64,000 bases of DNA. Source: Bog-756 sp963745955 (GTDB taxonomy: Bacteria > Actinomycetota > Acidimicrobiia > Acidimicrobiales > RAAP-2). Under the pieces are notes generated by a model. The model was not told the origin of the DNA and did no database searches. It saw only the letters and a list, made by a program, of their open reading frames with translations. The stretch covers positions 496,001-560,000 of the forward strand of contig CAVUZI010000008.1 in assembly GCA_963745955.1 (NCBI GenBank), written 5' to 3'. Of the stretch, positions 9,213-17,152 are shown piece after piece (within the stretch, counting starts at the first letter, position 1; the number at the start of each line of letters is the position of its first letter). The position numbers and the translations under genes are program-made.

Positions 9213-9362
9213 GGCACCGCCGGCCTGTCGAAGGCCACAGTGGCGATCAGGGTCCCGGTGGTCGCTCCCAGGGCCGGCATCGGTCCTGATCCGGGTGACG
9301 GCAACCCCAGGTCCGGTCAGGACGTGGTCGATCCGTGCCAGGGGCGCGAGCGCGGGCCCCAC
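9206..9362 (-). pseudogene. 3' remnant of an endonuclease/exonuclease/phosphatase (EEP) family gene
   Basis: Read on the minus strand, this encodes LARIDHVLTGPGVAVTRIRT and GPGSDHRD, nearly identical to the C-terminus of the intact EEP gene at 14230-15267. A one-base insertion (GGCGATCAGGG here, GGCGATCAGG in the intact copy) breaks the frame just after DHRD. Even the final CAG TAG is shared. Nothing recognisable of the rest of the gene lies upstream. It is the relic of the first copy of a duplicated segment. Confidence 0.8.
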
Positions 9363-9454
9363 CGACGGGCCTCAGGTGCAGGGGCGTTTCCGCCGATAGA
9401 GACAGATGGCAGACCTGTCGAGACCTTGACCCATTGATCTGCGAGAGTGATGCG

Positions 9455-9940
9455 ATGTTCGTGACGAACCATGTGCTTGCCGGCGCGCTCATCGGCCAGG
9501 CGATGCCCGGGAGGCCGCTGGCTGCCTTTGCCGCTGGGGTCGGGTCGCACCTGGTGCTGGACGCGGCCCCTCACTGGGGTTGCGACTACCGCTCACCGGA
9601 GGGTGCGGATCTTTTTCTGAAGGCGGCCAGGCGTGACGGGTTGCTCGGGCTGGCGGCAATGGCGGCCGCGGCGACGGCCGTCAACCGGGAAGCCCGTCTG
9701 TCCACCGTTGCGGCCATGGCCGGGGCGGCCTTCCTCGATCTGGACAAGCCACTGGAGCACTTTTTCGGGCTCCACCCATTTCCGGATCTGGTGACGAGAA
9801 TTCACAAGGGAATACAGAACGAGTCGTTTGACGGCATGCGCAACGAATTCGCCTACGGCATCACGTTCGCGCTCACCGACATGGTGGCCATCGCCGGGGC
9901 GCGACGGCGGCGTTCAAATCGGCGAGCTCGCGCCGGCTGA
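9455..9940 (+). CDS. Small membrane protein, possibly metal-binding (YdjM/DUF457-like)
   Basis: 161 residues from the ATG at 9455; an upstream open extension runs through the pseudogene scrap and looks non-coding. Hydrophobic segments at about 2-30, 60-80 and 85-100 alternate with GSHLVLDAAPHWG, an HxxxD...H arrangement resembling the YdjM/LexA-regulated membrane hydrolase group, and DLDKPLEHFFG. Function unknown. The family link is a resemblance only; the protein may simply be an uncharacterised actinobacterial membrane protein. Confidence 0.65.
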   Translation: MFVTNHVLAGALIGQAMPGRPLAAFAAGVGSHLVLDAAPHWGCDYRSPEGADLFLKAARRDGLLGLAAMAAAATAVNREARLSTVAAMAGAAFLDLDKPLEHFFGLHPFPDLVTRIHKGIQNESFDGMRNEFAYGITFALTDMVAIAGARRRRSNRRARAG

Positions 9941-9988
9941 CCTAAAAGGGGCCTGACTCAGGCAACTGAGCCTCCAACCCGCTCCGAG

Positions 9989-11212
9989 TCACCGGCACGG
10001 CGTTCGTGGTCCGTCGAGATTCGTATCGAATAGCGTTCCGTTGATGTTGTTGGCATTGTCGTCCGGGCAGAAGGTCGCTGCGGACTCACCGCCCGCATAT
10101 TCGGCATCGAACACCGGTTTGCCGTCCTGGACATAGACCGAGTCGAGCCCGATCGAACCGTACTCAGATGCCTGCTCGTCAATGGTTGCCTGAGCGTACG
10201 GTTCGAGCGCATCGACGAATGAGGCGTTGTCGGTGTCCGAGGTGTCCTTGCTGAACCAGGCCATGTTGAGGCTGTGGATATACGTTGCGATCGTCTCGTC
10301 GTAGGTTTCGTTCTGCGCCACACTGATGGAGAACCCGGTGTTGCCCTCGTTGCCGCCACCGGTTTCGTCAAGATCTGTTTCAACTCCATCGAAACCCTTC
10401 GCGGCACACTGCTGCTGGATCATCGATTCGACAATCGATACCGTGCTCGGTGCATTGATGTTTATGAAGTGCTCGGGGTAGCCGGCCAGCGAATTGCCGA
10501 GGTCCCCAGCTGCTTGAAGTTGGGCATAGTACGTGGTCGGGATGCCTTCCTGGGAAGCGCTGTAGTAATTCCCAGCAGAACCAACTTCGATATAACACAC
10601 CACCTTGTCACCGAGGCTGTGGAACTCGGCCACGTCCGTGGCGGTGTTCTCGATCCCGTCGACGTCATAGATGGTCGGGTCGGTGGCGGGAGGTGTGTCT
10701 CCGTTGTAAGCGGTCGCACCGGTACCCATGTCTGTCGAGCTGCTGAAGTCCATTTCGCCGTTCAGGTACCACTGGAACTCGGCGTCGACCGGCGGTTGCC
10801 AGATCGTTCCGCTCGTCCCTGAGGAGGCGCCGGTGGTCGACGGGCCCCCGGTGGTCGACGGGCCCCCGGTGGTCGACGGGCCCCCGGTGGTCGACGGGCC
10901 CCCGGTGGTCGACGGGCCCCCGGTGGTCGACGGGCCCCCGGTGGTCGACGGGCCCCCGGTGGTTGACGGGCCGCCGGTCGTGCTCGGCCCCCCGCCGGCG
11001 ACGCCGCAATTCAGGGTCAGCGATGATGGGGCCAGGTCGGTTATCGACAGAGCCGCATTACCGCAGCTGATCGACTCGGAGGATCCGGCTGTGAGTGTCA
11101 GTGAACCGGTGTCGGCGGCGGCGATGCCGTAGCCACTGAAGATGATGGCCAGACACACCGCACCGACGATGGCCGTTTTCCTTCGGCTCCTGCCGTGCAC
11201 ATGCTTGTTCAA
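9989..11212 (-). CDS. Secreted GH114-like endo-alpha-1,4-polygalactosaminidase
   Basis: 407 residues from the TTG at 11212, chosen because AGAGGA lies just upstream; a GTG four codons in and an upstream ATG (11308) are alternatives. The basic N-terminus and hydrophobic segment TAIVGAVCLAIIFSGYGIAAA are a signal peptide. A conserved beta-rich stretch is followed by a Gly-Gly-Pro-Ser-Thr-Thr repeat linker, then the glycosidase domain: WQWYLNGE-like opening (here FQWYLNGEMDF), DKVVCYIEVGSAGNY, the acid pair in FDGVETDLDE, and NMAWFSKDTSD. This is the pattern of GH114, which cleaves galactosamine-rich exopolysaccharide. It is the only gene between the two ends of the duplicated unit and may act on a surface polymer made by neighbouring enzymes (inference). 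Confidence 0.82.
   Translation of the reverse strand: MNKHVHGRSRRKTAIVGAVCLAIIFSGYGIAAADTGSLTLTAGSSESISCGNAALSITDLAPSSLTLNCGVAGGGPSTTGGPSTTGGPSTTGGPSTTGGPSTTGGPSTTGGPSTTGGPSTTGGPSTTGASSGTSGTIWQPPVDAEFQWYLNGEMDFSSSTDMGTGATAYNGDTPPATDPTIYDVDGIENTATDVAEFHSLGDKVVCYIEVGSAGNYYSASQEGIPTTYYAQLQAAGDLGNSLAGYPEHFININAPSTVSIVESMIQQQCAAKGFDGVETDLDETGGGNEGNTGFSISVAQNETYDETIATYIHSLNMAWFSKDTSDTDNASFVDALEPYAQATIDEQASEYGSIGLDSVYVQDGKPVFDAEYAGGESAATFCPDDNANNINGTLFDTNLDGPRTPCR
10831..10980 (-). repeat. 18-bp tandem repeat (about 8 copies) encoding GGPSTT linker
   Basis: The 18-bp unit GGTGGTCGACGGGCCCCC (plus strand) is repeated about eight times with almost no variation; the last copies carry single changes. 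It encodes the six-residue unit GGPSTT in the flexible linker of the GH114 protein. Near-identity at DNA level implies recent expansion and likely copy-number variation between strains. Confidence 0.95.
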
Positions 11213-12379
11213 TTTTCCTCTTCTCCCGGGGGAAGCCGCCGATGGGACGTTCCGGCATAGTGAAGGGATGACAGATCGCGGCGGCTCATGGCGTTGATCA
11301 CTGCCCACGGCCGATCGACAGAGTCATAAAGACCTCCAGATCGACGCGGCTTCGGCGCGGGCCCGTTGGATATCGTTGATTAGGACGCCAAACACGAGTG
11401 CAGATTAACAGTCGACATCTGGGGTTGCATATGTCGGAATTGCGCTCCGATCACATGGAGTAGTCCCCCGATCACGAGGAGCATTCCTCCCATCACACGG
11501 AGTATTCATTTGATCACAATGAGGAGTATTTCGTTCACAAGCGGGGCTCGGTCACCTACCGACAGAGCGCCACTCGTCACTCTCTTTCTGGCAATGGTCA
11601 ACAGTGACCGTGACCAATCGCTGCATGGGTTACCTGCAGGAATTGACAAAGGGTCAGGGTGGCGGCTGACCGGTTGTGAAGTTCGCCAAAGCGAGCGCAA
11701 CAACGGCGAGGAGCACCACGCGGTGTGCCGACCGCTCGTACTCAAAAGCCGCGACACGGACGCCCGAGGGATTACCGAATGCACCCCTGATCGGGACGCG
11801 CCGTGAATCCGCCGACGGAGCCGCGCTATTTCAGCGACCGATCGGGTGATCGTCGTCGATCGCCGGTGCCTGGGTCGATCGGCAAGCCGTCCAAGGGACT
11901 GTTGGCGCTTTGTCATTGTCGGACCCCGCACGGAACCGGGGCTGCAGGTACGGATGGATCACGTCACTACCCTGGGTATTGCACACGCAATTGATCGACC
12001 GATTGTCTCCGACGGAGTTCGAGATATTGGAAGTAACCGTTGCGGACATTGTGTTCGCTGGGAACGGAGTGTCTCGTCCTATTGTGGCAGTACGGCCAAT
12101 TGTGGCAGTACTGCCCTTCCGAACTGGCGTTGCCCCGGACAGACCCATGGGCGGGCGAAAGCGCGTCCAGTTCCGCCAGAAGATCAGGCGGCTTCCCCAT
12201 TTGCCATCCGGAGGATCGAATCGGATGGGACTGGTGGTCGGGTCCCGACCAAGGGTGCCGGTCCTCTGGCGCCACTTGAGCGCGAATGGAGTGAATCCCA
12301 TTCTGGCACCGTGGCGCAGATCAATGTTGGCAGTACGAAAACTGAGGGGTTTCGTCCTCTGAGACATACTGCATTCGAG
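11213..12379. other. Intergenic stretch without a convincing gene
   Basis: Several open frames exist (for example 11846-12589 plus), but none has recognisable motifs, a good start or the codon bias of its neighbours, and GC content is lower. It holds a cluster of four short repeats at 11447-11533 (separate entry) and a doubled ATTGTGGCAGTAC near 12073-12110. It is probably upstream regulatory DNA of the GH114 gene plus degraded sequence. Confidence 0.5.
11447..11533. repeat. Four imperfect ~22-bp repeats around GATCAC..GGAGTA
   Basis: The cores are CCGATCACATGGAGTAG, CCGATCACGAGGAGCATT, CCATCACACGGAGTATT and TGATCACAATGAGGAGTATT, spaced 21-23 bases, about two helical turns. That spacing on one face of the helix suits cooperative protein binding. 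They lie 230-320 bases upstream of the GH114 start. No known regulator is assigned. Confidence 0.6.
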
Positions 12380-12625
12380 TCAAGCCACACGACGGTTCCT
12401 GACGGATCTGCGCTTGCCTGCTTTTTCACGTTCACTTTGCGCAACCTGGGGGCCGAGAAGGTCGTGGAAACAATCGTCACACATGCGGCCATAGTCGGGG
12501 CCGATGTTCAGGTGTTTTCGATCATGGCGCGTGACCTTCGCAACGGACCCCTTCCATCCGCAGCGGTGGCACGTGCCGTATCGATGTGAAAGGACACGTG
12601 GTCTTTTGTCGTCACGTCCTACCAC
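12380..12625 (-). CDS. Small CHRCGW zinc-ribbon protein, copy 1 (uncharacterised)
   Basis: 81 residues from GTG 12625. A CHRCGWKGSVAKV motif (CxxC) is followed 20-25 residues later by a second CxxC (MCDDC), with the basic core TRHDRKHLNIGPDYGRMC between: a classic four-Cys zinc ribbon of about 40 residues. The tail is Arg/Lys-rich and ends RRVA. A paralogue at 15371-15619 shares the CHRCGW, DRK, G..Y and CxxC..DLL positions and the same RRVA end. The role is unknown; size and charge suggest nucleic-acid binding or a regulatory adapter. It is divergent from the 285-residue GT2 in both copies. Confidence 0.75.
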   Translation of the reverse strand: MVGRDDKRPRVLSHRYGTCHRCGWKGSVAKVTRHDRKHLNIGPDYGRMCDDCFHDLLGPQVAQSEREKAGKRRSVRNRRVA

Positions 12626-13225
12626 CCTCGTGTCCCCTCGTTGCTTTCATGGTGACGTGGCTCATATCGATGGTGCACCCCTACGACTGTATTCAACTCA
12701 ACTACGCCATAGTGGGACCCATTCAGGAATGGGGTGACGTCCCTGTAGACAACAGAATCAGCTGAATTCATACAGGGAATACAGAGCCACCACCGGAATC
12801 CACGTCCGGGGAGGGAAATTTCTCAGCCGGCGGCCTCAGGCCGAGCTCGGCCGGTCGATCCCGGGAGAGGCGCCAGGCGCCCGATCGGCGTCAAGACAAC
12901 CGCCCGGATCAGAACTGACCGGCACTCGCACCCTGCACTCGGACGTCAATTCTCCCGGGATTCGGACCAGGAACTGGAACATCTCGCCACCACGCAGAGA
13001 GAGCGAGTCGCCACTCAATCGGAGCTTGATAAGGCGATACATCGATCCTACAGTTGTGAGCTTCCGGTGGTCCACCACGATACGGCTGGGGATCAAATCT
13101 GTGGATCGCAGGAGAGGTGAAGGTGTCAAGCTACCCAGTGGTCGGGCGTGGTGGTCGGCGCGAGCCCAGGACCCGAATCAGCTTCTCTGTTGCGGGATTC
13201 CTCACGAGATGAAAGGCAGGTGGGA
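12626..13225. other. Divergent intergenic region between zinc-ribbon copy 1 and GT2 copy 1
   Basis: A 600-bp gap separates two divergent starts, so it must hold promoters for both. The equivalent gap in the second copy is 675 bp. A minus-strand open frame (12836-13129) containing LIKLRLSGDSLSLRGGEMFQ could be a small protein but has no recognised family. I see no hairpin terminator. Confidence 0.4.
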
Positions 13226-14083
13226 ATGACGCTTGGCGAGGCGGAGCGCACACAACGGGAAGTGAGCTTCATCCAGTCTGAACCGACCGTGACCGTTGTG
13301 ATACCAGCGAAGAACGAGGCCCAGAACCTTCCCCACGTGTTCGCCGGCCTCCCGTCGGATATTCACGAGGTGATCCTGGTTGACGGGGATTCGACGGACA
13401 ACACGGTGAACGTGGCCCGGCGCCTGCGACCCGACATCATCATCGTCGGCCAGACCCGAAAGGGGAAGGGCAATGCCCTGGCGTGTGGCTTCGCCGTGGC
13501 CACCGGCGACTTCATCGTGATGCTCGACGCTGACGGCTCGAACAACCCGGAGGAGATACCCCGGTTCATGACCGCACTCCGGGAGGGCGCCGATTTCGCC
13601 AAGGGCTCGCGGTTCATGCCCGGAGCCGGGAGCAGCGACATCAGCCGCATTCGACAGTTCGGGAACTTCTGGTTGAACAAGATCGTCAACTACCTCTATG
13701 GGACCCGGTACACCGACCTCTGCTACGGCTACAACGCTTTCCGTCGGGAGTGCCTCTCGGTCATAGACCTCGAGGCCGGAGAGCCCGACGACACCGACGA
13801 GGGAGCGATGCAGTGGGGTGACGGATTCGAGGTGGAGACTCTGATCAACGTCCGGATCGCCAAGGCGCACCTGCGGGTTGCAGAGGTGCCGAGCTTCGAG
13901 CGGAGCCGCCGCTTCGGCGCCAGCAATCTCAATGCGTTCTCCGACGGAATTCGGGTCCTGAGGACGATCCACGCCGAGCGCAAGCGTGGCTCACGCCGCA
14001 ACTCCGCTCCGTCGGAACAGCCACCTCGGGAAGTCGGCGCTTCGTGGTCGGTGATCTCCACGTTCGCCGAAGAGGCCAGTTGA
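13226..14083 (+). CDS. GT2 family glycosyltransferase, paralogue A
   Basis: 285 residues from ATG 13226, with AGGTGGGA just upstream. The GT-A domain has VTVVIPAKNEAQNL, the nucleotide site LVDGDSTDNT, the loop TRKGKGNAL and the metal site MLDADGSNNPEE. GSRFMPGAGSSD and DLCYGYNAFRR match the DPM1-like group that transfers sugar from a nucleotide sugar to a polyprenyl phosphate. No C-terminal membrane domain is present. The protein at 16295-17152 has the same length and is closely similar throughout. A 17-base unit containing TTGAAGGCCTACTGAT is repeated across the stop codon (14080-14112). Confidence 0.88.
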   Translation: MTLGEAERTQREVSFIQSEPTVTVVIPAKNEAQNLPHVFAGLPSDIHEVILVDGDSTDNTVNVARRLRPDIIIVGQTRKGKGNALACGFAVATGDFIVMLDADGSNNPEEIPRFMTALREGADFAKGSRFMPGAGSSDISRIRQFGNFWLNKIVNYLYGTRYTDLCYGYNAFRRECLSVIDLEAGEPDDTDEGAMQWGDGFEVETLINVRIAKAHLRVAEVPSFERSRRFGASNLNAFSDGIRVLRTIHAERKRGSRRNSAPSEQPPREVGASWSVISTFAEEAS

Positions 14084-14229
14084 AGGCCTACTGATTTTGA
14101 AGGCCTACTGATGTTGCCAGTGGAGCCCACTGATGCAGCCAGTTGAAAACCTGCGATGCACGAATACACGTCGAGACGATGACCGGCCGAACTGGACGGT
14201 GGCAGTAGCCGAGCTGACGATCGATCGCC

Positions 14230-15267
14230 CTACTGACCGCCGGTCGGCCCGTGGACGGCCACGGTGGCGATCAGGTCCCGGTGGTCGCTGCCCGGACCGT
14301 TGTCCGTCCTGATCCGGGTGACGGCCACGCCGGGACCGGTCAGGACGTGATCGATGCGCGCCAGCTGCGGGAGGGGGTGGTCGAACTGGTTCCAGGTCAT
14401 GTCGAAGGGCTTGCCCCGGGCCGCGGCGCCGTCGGTCAGGCCGGTGTCGAGGATGGCTCGGAAGCCGCGGTTTCCCCAGGTGGCGTTGAAGTCGCCTGCC
14501 ACCAACAGGTCGGTCGTTCCGCGGGCCCGTAGGAGCCGTCCGATGAAGGCCAGGTCGTCCTGCCACTGGGAGAACGAGGAGGGCAGCGGGGCGATGGTGT
14601 GGACGACCCACAGGGGCTGGGGCCCCGAGGGCAGCTCGAGGGTGGTCTGGACGATGAGGGGGCGTCCGTACCTGTAGACGAAGCGGATATGTGTCAGCGG
14701 GTACCGGGAGGCCACGAAGAAGCCGGCCGAGTCGTGGCGCACGATGTTGACCTGATAGGGGAGATCCTCGAGGACGCCTGCCTCGTTGAGCTCGGCCGAG
14801 ACGACCCGGTTGGTCTCCTCCATGGTGACCAGCTGGGGCCGGACCTGTGCGATCTCCCTGACGTAGCCCCCCAACGACGTATTGGTTTGATCGGTGTTGG
14901 CATCGAGAAGCTGGAGGGTCGGGGCATGGGTCGTCCAGGCGGGCACCGGCCCGGCGGCCGTCAGCTCGGGGGCGAGAAAGACGACCTGAGCCACGACGAT
15001 GAGGAGGGCGGCCGCGGCGAGGATGTACTGGCGGCCCAGCATGGCCACCAGCAGAACGATCCACGCCGGAAGGTAGACGAATACGGTGAACGCATTGAGA
15101 ACCGCGAAGGGCTCGACATCGTCCCAGGCCACGAGGCGCATCACGACGACGACAGCCAGCACCGCAACCACGGTCCACAGGGGAACGGCCACGTAGATCG
15201 GCAGGCGCCGCTGCCTCCGCCGGTGGGGATGGCCTGCGGACCGTAGAATCGGAGCGTGGTCCTGCAT
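14230..15267 (-). CDS. Membrane-anchored endonuclease/exonuclease/phosphatase (EEP) family protein
   Basis: 345 residues. Three hydrophobic segments lie in the first 110 residues (about 23-45, 55-75, 80-100), followed by an extracytoplasmic EEP catalytic domain. Its motifs are VTMEETN (metal-binding Glu), VHTIAPLP, LLVAGDFNATWG, LARIDHVL and GPGSDHRDLIATV, the last holding the catalytic Asp-His pair. Members cleave phosphodiesters in nucleic acids, phosphoinositides or sphingolipids; this membrane-tethered form is common in actinobacteria and its substrate is unknown. A decayed copy of its 3' end is at 9206-9362. Confidence 0.88.
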   Translation of the reverse strand: MQDHAPILRSAGHPHRRRQRRLPIYVAVPLWTVVAVLAVVVVMRLVAWDDVEPFAVLNAFTVFVYLPAWIVLLVAMLGRQYILAAAALLIVVAQVVFLAPELTAAGPVPAWTTHAPTLQLLDANTDQTNTSLGGYVREIAQVRPQLVTMEETNRVVSAELNEAGVLEDLPYQVNIVRHDSAGFFVASRYPLTHIRFVYRYGRPLIVQTTLELPSGPQPLWVVHTIAPLPSSFSQWQDDLAFIGRLLRARGTTDLLVAGDFNATWGNRGFRAILDTGLTDGAAARGKPFDMTWNQFDHPLPQLARIDHVLTGPGVAVTRIRTDNGPGSDHRDLIATVAVHGPTGGQ

Positions 15268-15370
15268 CGGCGCAGCGTACGACGCTCGTCGCCGTGCCGG
15301 CGAGAAGGGACCGGGGACTCGGTCGGATACGGGTCCGGCACGGAGGCCCTACGAGGGCGAGCCCCGAGCC

Positions 15371-15619
15371 TCAGGCGACGCGGCGGTGTCGGGCCGGTTT
15401 GAGCCTGCCCGCTCCAGCTGCCGGGGCGGACTCAGTGGATTCCTGCATGCGGAGGAGGTCATCGGTGCATTCCTGGCACAGCCACCGGTACTGCCTGCCG
15501 ACCTTCAGCACCTTCCGGTCACGCCGACGGACCTTGCCGATGGCTCCGGCCCATCCACAGCGATGGCAGACGCCCTGGTGGTCGAGGCGAAGCAGACCTC
15601 TCTCTTCAGCCGTGCTCAT
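15371..15619 (-). CDS. Small CHRCGW zinc-ribbon protein, copy 2 (uncharacterised)
   Basis: 82 residues from ATG 15619. I choose this start because it gives almost the same length as copy 1; the frame is open further upstream. It has CHRCGWAGAIGKVRRRDRK, then YRWLCQECTDDLL, and an Arg-rich end RHRRVA. The four cysteines form two CxxC pairs about 26 residues apart. It lies downstream of and antisense to GT2 paralogue B, and about 100 bases from the EEP start on the same strand, so zinc-ribbon and EEP genes may be cotranscribed (zinc ribbon first). Confidence 0.78.
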   Translation of the reverse strand: MSTAEERGLLRLDHQGVCHRCGWAGAIGKVRRRDRKVLKVGRQYRWLCQECTDDLLRMQESTESAPAAGAGRLKPARHRRVA

Positions 15620-16294
15620 CGAGCCCACGTCCCCGGCAGCGGTCTGCCCACATCTGTCTTGTCGGCTGCGCTGCACAAAAACTGTAACGTCAGGTGGCTC
15701 GCAATTGATGGACACCCGGTCGGACGGCCGGAGCGCCAGCCCGGACCGCGACGGTTCGGGTGGTTGGACTCAGAACCCGAGGTCAGGGGCTTGGAGCCGC
15801 GGGCGGCCGGGGGCGCGGTTGGTGATGCGTCGATGCCTGCCGACGGGGCCAACGAGCTCGCCTCCGGGGTCGGTTTCGCTGCTCTCCACACCTTCGTGAC
15901 GGTCTTCGTTCTCCGTCGCGTCGAAGCAGGCGATAGAAGATCGGGCGATTTCCTGGGGCGCGGGAGCCTCGAGCTCGCTTCGCTGCCGTTCGGTACGGCA
16001 TGCGTAGTCCCGAACACGGACAGAGTCGCGTTCTTCACTCTCAGTGCGCATTTTTGACTGCCCAGGTGACAGATCATAGCCTTCGGCCGAGTTGGAGATT
16101 GGCGTACCGCTTCACTCGCGGTTGATGGCCGCGCTTCACGAAGAAGGCGACGAACTCCGAGACGGGTGTGTGGCGAACAGTTCTGCCGATTGTCGTTGGC
16201 TTCTGCGGGCCGCAATGTCCATTCTGAACAGCCATGCGACATGAAGGCGGGTTGGTCTATTCTCAACAGCCATGCGACATGAAGGCGGGTTAGC
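15620..16294. other. Divergent intergenic region between zinc-ribbon copy 2 and GT2 paralogue B
   Basis: 675 bp between two divergent starts. The longest frame (plus strand to 16057) shows no recognisable domain and begins antisense to the zinc-ribbon gene. The 3' end carries a 33-bp tandem duplication (16221-16291) directly against the GT2 start. Confidence 0.45.
16221..16291 (+). repeat. Tandem duplication (33 bp, period 38) covering the GT2 leader/RBS
   Basis: Copies at 16221-16253 and 16259-16291 share ATTCT, AACAGCCATGCGACATG and AAGGCGGGTT, differing at two positions. The second copy ends three bases before the GTG start of GT2 paralogue B and supplies its ribosome-binding region. The first copy therefore places a second, out-of-position RBS upstream. 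Confidence 0.9.
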
Positions 16295-17152
16295 GTGACG
16301 CTTGATGATGATGGGGCCGCCGTGGTCAACCTTGGGCTGTGTAAACCGGAGCCGACGGTGAGTGTCGTGGTTCCGGCCAAGAACGAAGCGCAAAACCTCC
16401 TCCATGTATTACCGGGATTGCCACGAGACTTGTACGAAATAATCCTCGTGGACGGTGACTCGACTGACGGAACAGTGGAAGTCACTCGTAGATTGCGACC
16501 GGACGTCACGATCATCGGTCAGACGCGCAAGGGGAAAGGCAATGCCCTGGCCTGTGGTTTTGCGGTGGCCACAGGAGACTTCATCGTGATGTTCGATGCC
16601 GATGGATCGAACGATCCGGCTGAGATCCCACGTTTCGTCAACGCGCTGAAAGAGGGCGCCGATTTTGCCAAGGGCTCCCGATTCCTGCCAGGGGCGGGAA
16701 GCTCCGACATAAGTCGGCTCAGGCAATGCGGGAACTCCTGGCTCAACAAGGTGGTCAATCTGATCTACGGGACCCGATACACGGACCTCTGTTATGGCTA
16801 CAACGCCTTTCGTCGCGATTGTCTCTCTGTTTTCGAGCTCGAGGCTGAAGAGGTTGACGGTGCCGACCGAGACTCCATGTTGTGGGGTGATGGATTCGAA
16901 GTCGAGACCCTGATCAATGTACGAATCGCCAAGGCCGGGCTTCGAGTGGCAGAAGTTCCCAGTTTCGAGCGGATCCGCCACTCCGGTGCGAGCAATCTCA
17001 ACGCGTTCTCTGACGGCATCCGCGTCATGAGGACGATCCACGCAGAACGCAAGGGCGGTGCTCGTCGAGCTGAAACGATGTCTGGAGGTTCCAAATGGGA
17101 TTCGGGGACTTCGTGGTCGGTGCTGTCCACTCTCGTTGAGGAGGCCAGCTGA
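16295..17152 (+). CDS. GT2 family glycosyltransferase, paralogue B
   Basis: 285 residues from GTG 16295 (MTLDDDGAAVV). The start is supported by alignment with paralogue A, which begins MTLGEAERTQ at the same distance from the first motif. Motifs are SVVVPAKNEAQNLL, LVDGDSTDGT, QTRKGKGNALACGFAVATGD, MFDADGSNDPAE and YTDLCYGYNAFRRD. The reaction is as for paralogue A: transfer from a nucleotide sugar, probably to a lipid phosphate. Differences concentrate in the N-terminal 20 residues and the stretch after the FRR motif, which suggests a different regulator or acceptor rather than decay. It faces away from its zinc-ribbon partner. Confidence 0.88.
   Translation: MTLDDDGAAVVNLGLCKPEPTVSVVVPAKNEAQNLLHVLPGLPRDLYEIILVDGDSTDGTVEVTRRLRPDVTIIGQTRKGKGNALACGFAVATGDFIVMFDADGSNDPAEIPRFVNALKEGADFAKGSRFLPGAGSSDISRLRQCGNSWLNKVVNLIYGTRYTDLCYGYNAFRRDCLSVFELEAEEVDGADRDSMLWGDGFEVETLINVRIAKAGLRVAEVPSFERIRHSGASNLNAFSDGIRVMRTIHAERKGGARRAETMSGGSKWDSGTSWSVLSTLVEEAS

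Noticed and set aside
10831..10980. CRISPR-like regular repeat
   Set aside because: The 18-bp units are contiguous with no spacers and lie in frame in a secreted protein linker; no cas genes are present.
11846..12589. 247-codon plus-strand open frame
   Set aside because: No motif, no SD, mixed composition, and it overlaps the conserved zinc-ribbon gene on the other strand.
12836..13129. Minus-strand frame with LIKLRLSGDSLSLRGGEMFQ
   Set aside because: Plausible amino-acid sequence but no family, no SD, and it lies in the divergent promoter gap; noted only.
15386..16057. 223-codon plus-strand open frame
   Set aside because: The first third is antisense to the CHRCGW gene and the remainder has no recognisable family; not supported.
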